The notes under the pieces: model-generated
Told to the model about the DNA's origin: nothing
Seen by the model: only the letters and a program-made list of their open reading frames with translations
Database searches by the model: none
Shown: positions 54,776 through 64,000 of the stretch, in pieces
Layout: every line of letters begins with the position of its first letter
Numbering within the stretch: the first letter of the stretch is position 1
Assembly: GCA_023953775.1 (NCBI GenBank)
Contig: JAMLJD010000019.1
Span: forward strand, 1-64,000
Length of the DNA: 64,000 nt
Direction of reading: 5' to 3'
Source of the DNA: Rhizobiaceae bacterium
GTDB lineage: Bacteria; Pseudomonadota; Alphaproteobacteria; Rhizobiales; Rhizobiaceae
Program-made: the position numbers and the translations under genes

Positions 54776-56362
54776 ATGCGCAATTTCGATCTTCCCGGCC
54801 GCTCGCCGGTCATTGCCGAGAACGGGATGGCCGCAACGTCGCATCCGCTGGCGACGGCGACGGCGCTCGACGTGTTGCGCGAGGGCGGCAATGCCGTTGA
54901 TGCCGCGATCGCGGCGGCCGCCGTTCTCGCGGTGGTCGAGCCGCACATGACGGGCATCGGCGGCGACTGCTTCGTGATCCTCGCCGAGCCGGACGGCACG
55001 GTTCACGGGTTGAACGGCTCGGGCAGGGCGCCGGCATTGGCCAGCGCCGAGCGGCTGCGCGCCGACGGTCACGTCTCGATGCCGCAGTCTGGGCCGCATT
55101 CGGTGACTGTTCCCGGTGCGATCGCGGCCTGGGACGCGCTTGCCGAGCGCTTCGCGAGCAGGGGCTTCGACCGGCTTTTCTCGGATGCCATCGCCTATGC
55201 CGAGAACGGCTTCGCCGTGCATCCGCGCGTGGCGAGCGACTGGCAGCGCTTCCCCACCGAGCTGGCCGCCGACGAGGGCGGGTCGCGGCACTACCTCCTC
55301 GACGGTGCGGTGCCGGAAACGGGAGACCGCGTGCGCCTTCCCGCGCTTGGGCAGACGCTGCGCCGGATCGCGTCGGATGGCGCAAAGGCGTTCTACGAGG
55401 GCGAGATCGCCGCGGAGATAGCTCGCGTTGTGCAGGACAAGGGTGGCGTGCTCTCGGAGGACGATCTGGCGTCGGTCGCGGTCGACTGGGTCACGCCGAT
55501 CGCAACCAGCTATGGCGGATGCGAGCTGCTCGAAATTCCCCCGAACGGGCAAGGAATAACGGCGCTGATCCTGCTCAACCTTCTGACGGAACTCGACGCG
55601 AAGCGGCTTGCGCCGGGCAGCGTCGACAGGCTGCACCTGATGATGGAGGCCGGGCGCATCGCCTACGCCGTGCGCGACCACTATGTCGCCGACCCTGCGG
55701 CGATGACCGTGTCGCCCGAGGACCTTCTGTCGGCCCGCTACACGCGGGCGCTTGCGTCGAAATTCGATGCGGAGCGCCGCAACGCGGCCGTGGAACTGCC
55801 GGAAGGACCCAACGCAGACACCGTCTATCTGACGGTCGTCGACCGCGACCTCAGGGCCGTGTCGTTCATCAATTCGCTCTATACCGGCTTTGGATCGAAG
55901 ATCGTGACGCCGAATTCGGGCATCGCGCTGCAGAGTCGCGGCGGCTGTTTCACACTCCGGAAGGGGCACCCCAACGAATATGGCGCGTCGAAGCGGCCGA
56001 TGCACACGATCATCCCGGCGATGGCACTGCGCGGCGGCAAGGCCTTCGCCTCATTCGGCGTGATGGGCGGCGCCTACCAGCCGATGGGGCATGCCCACGT
56101 GTTCTCCAACATCGTCGACCACGGCATGGATCCGCAGGCGGCGATCGACGAGGCGCGCATCTTCTGGGGTGAGGACGGGGTTCTGGAAGCCGAGACGGGC
56201 ATAGGCACAGCGACGCGCAAGGGCCTCGAGGCAAGGGGGCATCAGATCCGCGACGCGGGCGTGCCGCATGGCGGCGCCCAGGCGATCGTGATCGACCGCG
56301 ACAGAGGATTTCTGGTCGGCGGTTCCGATCCGCGCAAGGACGGGCTGGCGCTCGGCTGGTAA
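54776..56362 (+). CDS. ggt: gamma-glutamyltransferase
   Basis: 528 residues, Ntn-hydrolase precursor. The catalytic Thr is Thr349 in NADTVYLTVVD, where self-cleavage would create the small subunit; GGNAVDAAIAAAAVLAVVEP and MTGIGGDCF are in the large subunit, and GGAYQPMGHAHVF in the small one. No signal peptide, so likely cytoplasmic or a GGT-like acylase. Acts on glutathione or related gamma-glutamyl amides. Confidence 0.93.
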   Translation: MRNFDLPGRSPVIAENGMAATSHPLATATALDVLREGGNAVDAAIAAAAVLAVVEPHMTGIGGDCFVILAEPDGTVHGLNGSGRAPALASAERLRADGHVSMPQSGPHSVTVPGAIAAWDALAERFASRGFDRLFSDAIAYAENGFAVHPRVASDWQRFPTELAADEGGSRHYLLDGAVPETGDRVRLPALGQTLRRIASDGAKAFYEGEIAAEIARVVQDKGGVLSEDDLASVAVDWVTPIATSYGGCELLEIPPNGQGITALILLNLLTELDAKRLAPGSVDRLHLMMEAGRIAYAVRDHYVADPAAMTVSPEDLLSARYTRALASKFDAERRNAAVELPEGPNADTVYLTVVDRDLRAVSFINSLYTGFGSKIVTPNSGIALQSRGGCFTLRKGHPNEYGASKRPMHTIIPAMALRGGKAFASFGVMGGAYQPMGHAHVFSNIVDHGMDPQAAIDEARIFWGEDGVLEAETGIGTATRKGLEARGHQIRDAGVPHGGAQAIVIDRDRGFLVGGSDPRKDGLALGW

Positions 56363-56392
56363 GACAGTCGGAATCTGAATGCGGGCGGCGGC

Positions 56393-57010
56393 TCAGCCCT
56401 TGCCCATGGACTCGATCTTGCGCTGCATCGCGGCGATCTGATCCTTCAGTTCCTTGAGGTCGTCGTCGGCCTCCACGGGCTCGGGGGCCTCGGGCTCCTG
56501 ATCCTTCGCAGTCGCCGTGCCCGATTGCGGCATCGGAAAGGGCGAGAACATCCGCATCGCGTTCTGGAACATCTCGACGTTGCGGCGCGTCTGCTCCTCG
56601 ATCGCCTTCATCGGCGTGGTGATCTTCATCATGTCCATCGGCGTCTTGCCGAAGGCGCCCTTCATCTGCTCGCGAAAGCGCTCCTGCTCCTTCGAAAACG
56701 CGATCATCGACTGCTCGAGGAAGCTCGGGACGATCATCTGCATCTGATCGCCGTAGAACGCGATCAACTGGCGCAGGAACGGAATGGGCAGCATGTTCTG
56801 CCCGTTCTTGTTCTCGAGCTCGAAGATGATCTGGGTCAGGACCGGATGGGTGATATCTTCGCCCGTCTTGGCGTCCTGCACCGTGAAGTCGTCGCCCTTC
56901 TTCACCATTTCGGCGAGATCGTCGAGCGTGACGTAAGTGCTCGTGCCCGTATTGTAGAGGCGGCGGTTGGCGTATTTCTTGATGACCACCGGATCGGCTT
57001 TCGCGGGCAT
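56393..57010 (-). CDS. phaR: polyhydroxyalkanoate synthesis regulator PhaR
   Basis: 205 residues. The N-terminal DNA-binding part VVIKKYANRRLYNTGTSTYV and PHB-accumulation helical domain RQLIAFYGDQMQMIVPSFLE are diagnostic. It represses phasin and sometimes PHB synthesis genes and binds the granules. GGAGG lies directly upstream of the ATG at 57010. Divergent from phaA; the intergenic region has a TGC-rich dyad that could be its site. Confidence 0.96.
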   Translation of the reverse strand: MPAKADPVVIKKYANRRLYNTGTSTYVTLDDLAEMVKKGDDFTVQDAKTGEDITHPVLTQIIFELENKNGQNMLPIPFLRQLIAFYGDQMQMIVPSFLEQSMIAFSKEQERFREQMKGAFGKTPMDMMKITTPMKAIEEQTRRNVEMFQNAMRMFSPFPMPQSGTATAKDQEPEAPEPVEADDDLKELKDQIAAMQRKIESMGKG

Positions 57011-57106
57011 CAGCACCTCCAGACAGGACCGCGCGGATGGTAAGGCACGGCTAACAGTTCAATAATTCAACAGGATATGCCTAAATCCTGTCCGATTGAA
57101 AGCCAT

Positions 57107-57119
57107 TTGTGCAGTGCAA
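57107..57119. promoter_or_regulatory. candidate PhaR-type dyad
   Basis: TTGTGCAGTGCAA, a near-perfect inverted repeat around TGCA-G-TGCA in the phaR-phaA intergenic region. PhaR proteins elsewhere bind TGC/GCA-rich dyads. A second stem-loop (GTTCTTG-AAACGG-CAAGAAC, 57221-57240) lies nearer phaA. Confidence 0.4.
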
Positions 57120-57295
57120 GAACCTTACCCGGCGTCGGGACGGGCCGGAATTGCGCGCGGACCACCGCGCCTCGGCTCAACGGCGACCGGCCGCATCGAA
57201 CACTTTCCGGTTTGACTCGGGTTCTTGAAACGGCAAGAACAAGGTGACATCCGGCTTTGCCGGGCCAACCGAAATAGCCACCGGGAGAAGAAATC

Positions 57296-58474
57296 ATGCC
57301 CGCTTCCATCGTCATCGCCAGCGCCGCCCGCACGCCGGTCGGCTCCTTCAACGGATCCTTCGCCAACACGCCGGCGCACGAGCTCGGCGCGGTGGTGATC
57401 AAGGAGGTGCTTTCGCGCGCCGGCGTCGCGGCCGAAGAGGTCGACGAAGTGATCCTCGGGCAGGTGCTGACGGCGGGCCAGGGCCAGAATCCGGCGCGCC
57501 AGGCCTCGATCATGGCCGGGCTGCCCAAGGAAACCACCGCCTGGAGCCTCAACCAGGTCTGCGGCTCCGGCCTGCGCGCCGTCGCGCTGGGCATGCAGCA
57601 GATCGCGACGGGCGACGCCAAGGTGATCGTTGCGGGGGGGCAGGAATCGATGTCGCTGTCGCCGCACTGCGCGCATCTGCGCCAGGGCGTGAAGATGGGC
57701 GACTACAAGATGATCGACACGATGATCAAGGACGGGCTGTGGGACGCCTTCCACGGCTACCACATGGGCACGACCGCCGAGAACGTGGCGAAGCAGTTCC
57801 AGATCACGCGCGAGACGCAGGACGAGTTCGCGCTCGCCTCGCAGAACAAGGCCGAGGCGGCGCAGAAGGCCGGCAAGTTCAAGGACGAGATCGTCGCCGT
57901 GACGATCAAGGGCCGCAAGGGCGACACGGTCGTCGATGCCGACGAATATATCCGCCACGGCGCGACGATCGACGCCATGCAGAAGCTGCGGCCGGCCTTC
58001 GACAAGGACGGCTCGGTGACTGCCGCCAACGCATCCGGCCTCAATGACGGCGCCGCCGCGACGCTTCTGATGGCGGAAGAGGAAGCCTCGCGCCGCGGGA
58101 TCAAGCCGCTGGCGCGGATCGTCTCCTGGGCGACCGCCGGCGTCGATCCGCAGATCATGGGAACGGGGCCGATCCCGGCCTCGCGCAAGGCGCTCGAGAA
58201 GGCCGGATGGTCGGCGTCCGATCTCGACCTGGTCGAGGCCAATGAGGCGTTCGCCGCGCAGGCCTGCGCGGTCAACAAGGACATGGGCTGGAGCACCGAC
58301 ATCGTCAACGTCAATGGCGGCGCGATCGCCATCGGCCATCCAATCGGCGCGTCCGGCGCCCGCATCCTCAACACGCTGGTGCACGAGATGAACCGGCGCG
58401 GCGCCAAGAAGGGCCTGGCGACGCTCTGCATCGGCGGCGGTATGGGCGTGGCGATGTGCGTGGAGGCGATGTGA
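57296..58474 (+). CDS. phaA: acetyl-CoA acetyltransferase (beta-ketothiolase)
   Basis: 392 residues. [20 protein letters not shown] carries nucleophile Cys89; [17 protein letters not shown] has His (about 348) and LCIGGGMG the second Cys (about 378). Condenses two acetyl-CoA to acetoacetyl-CoA, first step of polyhydroxybutyrate synthesis. GGGAGAAG precedes the ATG. phaB follows 103 bases later. Confidence 0.97.
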   Translation: MPASIVIASAARTPVGSFNGSFANTPAHELGAVVIKEVLSRAGVAAEEVDEVILGQVLTAGQGQNPARQASIMAGLPKETTAWSLNQVCGSGLRAVALGMQQIATGDAKVIVAGGQESMSLSPHCAHLRQGVKMGDYKMIDTMIKDGLWDAFHGYHMGTTAENVAKQFQITRETQDEFALASQNKAEAAQKAGKFKDEIVAVTIKGRKGDTVVDADEYIRHGATIDAMQKLRPAFDKDGSVTAANASGLNDGAAATLLMAEEEASRRGIKPLARIVSWATAGVDPQIMGTGPIPASRKALEKAGWSASDLDLVEANEAFAAQACAVNKDMGWSTDIVNVNGGAIAIGHPIGASGARILNTLVHEMNRRGAKKGLATLCIGGGMGVAMCVEAM

Positions 58475-58522
58475 CGCGACCATTGCCCGGCGATCGGCCG
58501 CCGGCGGAGGAAAGACGGGTTT

Positions 58523-58543
58523 CGGCCGGCCAGCTGCCGGCCG
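58523..58543 (+). promoter_or_regulatory. phaA-phaB intergenic hairpin
   Basis: CGGCCGGC (58523-58530) and GCCGGCCG (58536-58543) form an eight-base-pair stem with a five-base loop, 35 bases before phaB. No T tract, so it could modulate mRNA stability rather than terminate. Confidence 0.4.
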
Positions 58544-58577
58544 CGGCATAAAAGACTTCAAAGGGAGGAGGACCTAC

Positions 58578-59300
<723 letters not shown>

Positions 59301-59334
59301 CAGTTCTGCCTGACGGAAAGTCACAAAGTATCCC

Positions 59335-59358
59335 GCGGCGAGGTGGCCACCTCGCCGC
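59335..59358. repeat. 24-base perfect palindrome
   Basis: GCGGCGAGGTGG (59335-59346) followed immediately by its exact reverse complement (59347-59358), between the convergent phaB and DUF922 genes. No spacer and no T tract. It could be a bidirectional terminator-like structure or a protein-binding site. Confidence 0.75.
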
Positions 59359-59390
59359 AAGAAGGCTTCAGGACCAATGGGTCGAACCCG

Positions 59391-59434
59391 ATTCTTGCCC
59401 GAAAACCGGCATCCGCTTCCCGGAAAATGATCTA
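59391..59434. repeat. possible copy of a dispersed rhizobial intergenic repeat
   Basis: The stretch containing GATTCTTGCCCGAAAACCGG then CATCCGCTTCCCGGAAAATG resembles, from memory, a short palindrome-like repeat scattered through intergenic regions of rhizobial genomes (CCGAAAACCGG and CGGAAAATGATC cores). Only one copy is visible here, so its repeat nature is not shown by this window. Confidence 0.4.
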
Positions 59435-60028
59435 AAGAAGCCGCTTCATCTGCCTGTATGAGCGCTTGTCGAATGCCTTTTGCGCGGCAAGGTGCTGCTC
59501 CTTGAGGCGGGCGATGCGCTCGTTCGCCTCTCGGCGGAGCTGCCAGCAGTTGCCGTCCGTCTTCATTTTCCCGAGTGCCGTGCGCATCCGTACGGCGAAG
59601 CGCTTGGCGATGGCGACGTGGTGCTGTTCGTGCGCGAGGATTGTCCGTTCGAAGTGCCGACCCCGCCGCGCGACCGATTTCGGGGTTCCCGATGCCGGGC
59701 GCCATTTCGGGACGCGGAGCTGGATCCGCAGGCCGACCTCCACCTTGCCGACGCGACAGCCCTTTCCCTGCGCCGGCATGGTCAGGTAGGTCGGGAAGAA
59801 GTCGATGATTGCATGGCCGAAGGCCGTCCCCGATCGTGGGGCAGCGCGCCGGACGGCCGACACAAACTCGGCATGCGAGCGGGCGGAGACAAGGTAGTGG
59901 CTGGTCTCGACGACCGTACCCGTGACCGTCCATCCGCCGGTTGCGGTGGCGCAGGCCAGTGCGGCAGCGATACGGAACACGCCGCCGGTCACACGCGCTC
60001 GTGCCGATATCCGGACGGATCTCATCAT
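59432..60028 (-). CDS. DUF922 family exported putative zinc protease
   Basis: 198 residues. Hydrophobic N-terminus, probably a signal peptide. LAHEQHHVAIAKRFA contains HExxH, the zinc motif of the DUF922 family, followed by RREANERIARLKEQH. Function unknown. Start at the first of two adjacent ATGs (60028) is tentative; an in-frame ATG at 60043 is an alternative. Confidence 0.8.
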   Translation of the reverse strand: MMRSVRISARARVTGGVFRIAAALACATATGGWTVTGTVVETSHYLVSARSHAEFVSAVRRAAPRSGTAFGHAIIDFFPTYLTMPAQGKGCRVGKVEVGLRIQLRVPKWRPASGTPKSVARRGRHFERTILAHEQHHVAIAKRFAVRMRTALGKMKTDGNCWQLRREANERIARLKEQHLAAQKAFDKRSYRQMKRLL

Positions 60029-60154
60029 CGACCGGCCCCCCATGCCTGTGCCGAAACGAGACCAGAGGTTAACGCAAGCCGCCGGTATCGCGCCACAAAA
60101 TCGCGTGAAGCGCGGGCGCTTGTGTGAGCGCCTGACAGGAAGGCACAAGATATG

Positions 60155-60209
60155 GTGGCGAACAAAGACGGAACTACCGCAGGTCAGTGATTCGTCGCCG
60201 ATTCGTTCC
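60155..60209 (+). repeat. direct repeat, copy A
   Basis: 55 bases aligned without gaps to 60426-60480, 271 bases away. The last 27 bases (60183-60209) are identical in both, covering GTCAGTGATTCG and GATTCGTTCC; the preceding 28 match imperfectly (about 10 differences). Weak similarity, including a shared GTTAA, extends beyond the right edge. Confidence 0.85.
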
Positions 60210-60425
60210 GGCTTTGGCCGGATTGTTAACGCCAGCCGCCGTTCGAGGCAGTTCGGCGTTTACGTCCGATTCAGAAATCCTAACAATTTCCGAATCTTGA
60301 CTCGCCGGACATGCCACCGCACTGCCGTTGCGTGCGGCCGTTAACGAATTTGGCCGTTTTGTGCCGCGAGGCGCGTGGACCCGATTCAGCATGTGGACCG
60401 AAGCGCGCTCGGTGATCAACATCTA

Positions 60426-60480
60426 GTGGTGAACAAACCGGGAATCGCCGGGTGTCAGTGATTCGTCGCCGATTCGTTCC
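60426..60480 (+). repeat. direct repeat, copy B
   Basis: Second copy of the 55-base direct repeat at 60155-60209; the identical 27 bases are 60454-60480. It is followed by a third CTCGTTCC-like half element (60485-60492) and GTTAATTCGAACGG. Confidence 0.85.
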
Positions 60481-60659
60481 AGACTCGTTCCAACCGTTAA
60501 TTCGAACGGTCACCGTTTCGTTTCAATGTGCCGTCACTATATGATCGCGATCGGCTTGCCGCCCGGGTTGCGGCATGGCAATCAGAACCGCACGCGCATC
60601 TCGCCCCCGGATGGAACCAGAGAACCGCCTTCGGCGGCAAAGGCCCCGACCTCCAGACC

Positions 60660-63600
60660 ATGACCGTTCAGATGAAGCAGACTGAACCGCTTTTGGTGTC
60701 GGGGCGGGACGTGACGGCCATTCTCGGCCCGACCAATACCGGCAAGACCCATCTCGCGATCGAGCGCATGGTGGCGCATGAGAGCGGCGTCATCGGACTG
60801 CCGCTGCGGCTCCTGGCGCGCGAGGTCTACCATCGCGTCTGCGAGAAGGTCGGTGCGGAGAAGGTCTCGCTCATCACCGGCGAGGAAAAGATCGTGCCGA
60901 GCGGTGCGCGCTATTCGGTGTGCACGGTCGAGGCGATGCCGCGCCACACGGACGCGGCCTTCGTGGCGATCGACGAGGTGCAGCTTGCCGGCGACCTCGA
61001 ACGCGGCCACATCTTCACGGACCGTATCCTTCATCTCAGGGGGCGGCAGGAGACGCTGCTTCTGGGCGCGGCGACCATGCGCGGCATCCTCGAAAGGCTG
61101 CTGCGCGGCGTGTCGGTGGTGACGCGGCCGCGGCTGTCGCATCTCGCCTATGCCGGCTCCAAGAAAATCACGCGGCTGCCGCGGCGCACGGCGATCGTCG
61201 CCTTCTCGGCCGACGAGGTCTACGCGATCGCGGAGCTGATCCGCCGGCAAAGGGGTGGAGCTGCGGTCGTGCTCGGCGCACTCAGCCCGCGCACGCGCAA
61301 CGCACAGGTCGAGATCTACCAGTCCGGCGACGTCGACTTCCTGGTGGCAACGGACGCCATCGGCATGGGGCTTAATCTCGACGTCGACCATGTCGCGTTC
61401 GCCCAGAACCGGAAGTTCGACGGCTACCAGTACCGCCAGCTGACCGCGGCCGAGCTGGGCCAGATCGCCGGCCGTGCCGGACGGCATCTGCGCGACGGGA
61501 CGTTCGGGGTCACCGGACAGGTCGACCCGCTCGAGGACGATCTCGTCAACCGCATCGAGGGACATGATTTCGAGGCCGTGCGGGTCCTGCAATGGCGGAC
61601 GTCGCGGTTCGATTTCTCGAGCCTCGCCGACCTCAGGGCTTCGATAGAGACGATACCGCCACTCGAGGGCCTGACGCGCGCACTGCCGGCCGTCGACGCG
61701 CGCGCGCTCGAGTATCTGGCCCAGGATCCGGAGATCGCCAGGATCGCCGCCGGCACGGAGAAGGTATCGCTGTTGTGGGACGCCTGCGCACTGCCGGACT
61801 ACCGGCGCATCGCGCCTGCCCAGCACGCGGACATCGTCGGCTCGATCTATCTCGACCTTGCGCGGCTCGGTCATGTCGACGAGACCTATCTTTCGGAACA
61901 GGTCCGGCGGGCGGAGTCGACCGAGGGCGACATCGACACGCTGTCGCAGCGCATCGCGCAGATCAGGACCTGGACCTTCGTTTCGCACCGGCCCGGATGG
62001 CTCGCCGATCCGACACACTGGCAGGAAAAAACGCGCGAGATCGAGGACAGGCTGTCCGACGCGCTTCATGATCGATTGACGAAACGCTTCATAGACCGCA
62101 GGACTTCCGTGCTCATGAAGCGCCTGAGAGAAAACACCATGCTCGAAGCAGAAATCAGCCCCTCCGGAGACGTCCTCGTCGAAGGCCATCATGTCGGCGA
62201 ATTGCAGGGCTTCCGGTTCACGGCCGACCAGTCCGCCGAGGGCGAGGACGCCAAAGCCGTTCGCGCGGCAGCGCAGAAGGCGCTCGCAGTCGAGTTCGAC
62301 GCCCGCGCCGAGCGGTTCGGCGCATGCGCGAATGGCGACATGGCGCTCGGTTCTGACGGCGTCCTGCGCTGGATCGGGGTGCCGATCGGGACGCTCGTTT
62401 CCTCGGACGATTTGCTCAAGCCGCGGGTGGTGCTCCTGGCCGACGAACAGCTGACGGGTCCCGCCCGCGACCGCGTCGCCGCCCGAGCCGAGCGTTTCGT
62501 CGCATACCAGATCGAGACGCTGCTCAAGCCGCTGCTCGACCTGCGCAATGCCGAGCAGCTCGATGGCCTGGCACGCGGGGTGGCGTTCCGGCTCGCCGAG
62601 AATCTCGGACTGATCAACCGGCGCGACGTCGCCGACGACATCAAGGCGCTCGACCAGGATGCGCGGGCGGCGCTGCGCCGCCTCGGCGTGCGCTTCGGCG
62701 CCTATCACATCTTCGTGCCGGCGCTGCTCAAGCCCGGCCCCGCGGGTCTCGTGACGCTTCTGTGGGCGCTTGCCCATGACGGCAAGGACAGAGCGGGCTT
62801 CGGCGACGTCGTTGCCGCGCTCGCGGCCGGCCGGACTTCCGTCGTCGTCGACCCCGAGTTCGAACCGGAGTTCTACCGTCTCGCCGGGTTCAGGATACTG
62901 GGACGCCGGGCCGTCCGGGTCGACATCCTCGAACGGCTGGCCGACCTGATCAGGCCGGCGCTGGGCTGGAAGCCGGGCACCGGACAGCGGCCGGAAGGCG
63001 GCTTCGACGGCAATGCGTTCCTGGTCACGCCGGCGATGATGTCGATCCTCGGTGCTACCGCGGCCGACATGGAAGAGATCCTCAAGGCTCTCGGCTATCG
63101 CGCCGAACCTAAGACGGCCGCCGAGATCGATGCCCGTCTGGCGGAACTCGACGCGCCCGCGCAACCGGTGAAGGCGGAAGCGCCTGCTGCCGATGCGGGC
63201 GGCGCGTCCGAGTCGCCCACGGCGCCCGAAGAAGCTGTGGCCGCTACCGCGGAGACGGAGACGGAGGGCGATGCGCCGGCAGACGACGGCGACGCCCGGG
63301 GTTCGGACGCACAGCCCGATGCGGACTCGCCGGTCACGGCCGATCCCGCGACCAATGCTGCTGAGACCACGCAGGATGCGTCGGCCGTGCCCGCACCGGA
63401 ACAGGACGCTCCGGCCGACGCCGAGCCTCCGGCACCCGTGCTGGTCTGGCGTCCCGGGCGCTCCGAAAGCCGCCACCATCGCCCGCAGCAGCGGCGCGGC
63501 GGCCAGAAGAAGGGCGAGGCGCGACCGGGCGGAAAGCAGCGTTTCGACCGCAAGGCGGACGACCGCAAGGGCAAGCCCGGACAGGGGCATGACGGCCCCA

Positions 63601-63701
63601 GGCAGAAGCCCCAGCGGCCGCGCGAGGAGCGGCAGGCGCGCGTCGATCCGGACTCGCCCTTTGCGAAGCTCGCCGCGCTGCGCGAGCAGCTCAAGAAGTA
63701 G
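60660..63701 (+). CDS. SUV3-like DEAD/DEAH-type helicase
   Basis: 1013 residues. Walker A GPTNTGKT at 23-30, DEVQ Walker B (VAIDEVQLAG), TRNAQVEIYQSGDVDFLVAT and QIAGRAGRH helicase motifs as in SUV3 mitochondrial RNA helicases. A long middle region follows and a C-terminal tail of about 200 residues, first acidic (Ala, Asp, Glu, Pro), then strongly basic (Arg, Lys, Gln), likely disordered and nucleic-acid binding. Likely RNA unwinding in decay. The ATG at 60660 starts conserved sequence; ORF extends upstream. The S4 gene begins 14 bases after its stop. Confidence 0.92.
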   Translation: MTVQMKQTEPLLVSGRDVTAILGPTNTGKTHLAIERMVAHESGVIGLPLRLLAREVYHRVCEKVGAEKVSLITGEEKIVPSGARYSVCTVEAMPRHTDAAFVAIDEVQLAGDLERGHIFTDRILHLRGRQETLLLGAATMRGILERLLRGVSVVTRPRLSHLAYAGSKKITRLPRRTAIVAFSADEVYAIAELIRRQRGGAAVVLGALSPRTRNAQVEIYQSGDVDFLVATDAIGMGLNLDVDHVAFAQNRKFDGYQYRQLTAAELGQIAGRAGRHLRDGTFGVTGQVDPLEDDLVNRIEGHDFEAVRVLQWRTSRFDFSSLADLRASIETIPPLEGLTRALPAVDARALEYLAQDPEIARIAAGTEKVSLLWDACALPDYRRIAPAQHADIVGSIYLDLARLGHVDETYLSEQVRRAESTEGDIDTLSQRIAQIRTWTFVSHRPGWLADPTHWQEKTREIEDRLSDALHDRLTKRFIDRRTSVLMKRLRENTMLEAEISPSGDVLVEGHHVGELQGFRFTADQSAEGEDAKAVRAAAQKALAVEFDARAERFGACANGDMALGSDGVLRWIGVPIGTLVSSDDLLKPRVVLLADEQLTGPARDRVAARAERFVAYQIETLLKPLLDLRNAEQLDGLARGVAFRLAENLGLINRRDVADDIKALDQDARAALRRLGVRFGAYHIFVPALLKPGPAGLVTLLWALAHDGKDRAGFGDVVAALAAGRTSVVVDPEFEPEFYRLAGFRILGRRAVRVDILERLADLIRPALGWKPGTGQRPEGGFDGNAFLVTPAMMSILGATAADMEEILKALGYRAEPKTAAEIDARLAELDAPAQPVKAEAPAADAGGASESPTAPEEAVAATAETETEGDAPADDGDARGSDAQPDADSPVTADPATNAAETTQDASAVPAPEQDAPADAEPPAPVLVWRPGRSESRHHRPQQRRGGQKKGEARPGGKQRFDRKADDRKGKPGQGHDGPRQKPQRPREERQARVDPDSPFAKLAALREQLKK

Positions 63702-63715
63702 AGGCCCGACACCGG

Positions 63716-64000
63716 ATGGCCGAGGGCGACCGCCAGCGGGTCGACAAATGGCTGTTCTTCACGCGGGCGGTGAAGTCGCGGTCGCTGGCGGCGAAGCTGG
63801 TGCAGGCCGGCCGGGTGCGGGTGAACCGCGCGAAGATCGACCAGCCGGCCCATGCCGTGAAGGTCGGCGACGTCCTGACCATCACGCTCGACCGGCGCAT
63901 TCTCGTGTGGCGGGTCGTTGCGGCAGGATCGCGCCGCGGCCCGGCCGAGGAAGCGCGCACGCTCTATGAGGATATTACCCCCGCGCCGGCCGCGGTGGAC
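63716..64000 (+). CDS. S4-domain RNA-binding protein (HslR-like), partial
   Basis: 95 residues to the window edge, no stop reached. MAEGDRQRVDKWLFFTRAVK and AAKLVQAGRVRVNRAKI form the S4 RNA-binding fold of the Hsp15 (HslR) family, which binds stalled 50S subunits with nascent chains. It follows the helicase by 14 bases, the usual alphaproteobacterial order. Confidence 0.92.
   Translation, partial: MAEGDRQRVDKWLFFTRAVKSRSLAAKLVQAGRVRVNRAKIDQPAHAVKVGDVLTITLDRRILVWRVVAAGSRRGPAEEARTLYEDITPAPAAVD

Larger units (their letters stand above)
60029..60659. other. gene-poor region upstream of the helicase
   Basis: About 630 bases with no supported gene. Open frames here are short or Arg-rich and on one strand merely reflect the duplicated segment. 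It contains two copies of a long direct repeat (60155-60209 and 60426-60480), several GTTAA sites and lower GC than its surroundings. The promoter of the helicase must lie in it; no clear -35/-10 was found. Confidence 0.6.

Noticed and set aside
60174-60513. Two small minus-strand frames sharing a NRRRITD string
   Set aside because: The shared residues only reflect the direct DNA repeat; both lack ribosome sites.
60029-60659. Replication origin because of GTTAA motifs and repeats
   Set aside because: No clear DnaA boxes, no dnaA, hemE or repABC gene nearby; spacing does not match known CtrA sites.
60582-63590. Long minus-strand frame across the helicase
   Set aside because: Shadow of the helicase, which has complete motifs in the other strand.

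Overview
The window is a GC-rich stretch of an alphaproteobacterial chromosome, most likely from the Hyphomicrobiales (Rhizobiales). Pointers are GapR (DUF2312), DUF1244, DUF1036 joined to pyruvate kinase, DUF1192, a PhaR-PhaA-PhaB polyhydroxybutyrate block, a SUV3-like helicase followed by an S4-domain protein, and cysteine-free forms of ribosomal proteins L31, L32 and L36. About 68 protein genes are supported. No rRNA, tRNA, insertion sequence, prophage or CRISPR array was seen. The assignment rests on gene content read by eye, not on a database search.

Layout. 1-6.4 kb: partial acyl-CoA synthetase, TauE-type permease, a divergent ThiE-like protein, a Sel1-repeat protein, EF-P, an inositol-monophosphatase-family enzyme and an epimerase. 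6.5-13.5 kb: a MotA/TolQ-like plus OmpA-like motor pair, M32 carboxypeptidase, FAD dehydrogenase and M20 amidohydrolase. 13.5-22.4 kb: ABC exporter with a small nucleotidyltransferase-like partner, L31, YebC with a SelW-like protein, GFA, ferritin-like DUF892, an MBL-fold and a TPR protein, TerC, YmdB and 5-formyl-THF cyclo-ligase. 22.6-28.6 kb is the accessory part: two related small exported proteins, a structured minus-strand RNA (candidate 6S), MoxR, an MBL-fold enzyme, a GNAT, an ArsR/SRPBCC pair with two operator dyads, and a toxin-antitoxin-like pair whose second protein is an XRE helix-turn-helix fused to a complete HU domain. 28.6-38.3 kb: VWA protein, LuxR-type regulator, second M20 enzyme, GapR, DUF1244, N-formylglutamate amidohydrolase, DUF1036, pyruvate kinase, alpha/beta hydrolase, TPR protein and L36. 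38.5-42.2 kb: a large TPR-CHAT protease-like gene broken by one frameshift. 42.2-57 kb: purK-purE, two YdcH-type proteins, MFS, quinone oxidoreductase, ispG, a hybrid histidine kinase, a polyprenyl diphosphate synthase, mtgA, L32, gamma-glutamyltransferase and phaR. 57.3-64 kb: phaA, phaB, a DUF922 protein, a repeat-bearing intergenic region, the helicase and a truncated S4 protein.

Most of the window is housekeeping. The observation most worth follow-up is the RelE/ParE-like protein and XRE-HU fusion at 27.5-28.5 kb. It has its own sigma70-like promoter, with a perfect palindrome between the -35 and -10 elements, and it lies among genes separating moxR from the VWA gene, which are commonly adjacent. 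Second in interest are the candidate 6S RNA, the frameshifted CHAT gene, the repeat region before the helicase, and the similar promoter-leader layouts of the L31 and L32 genes.
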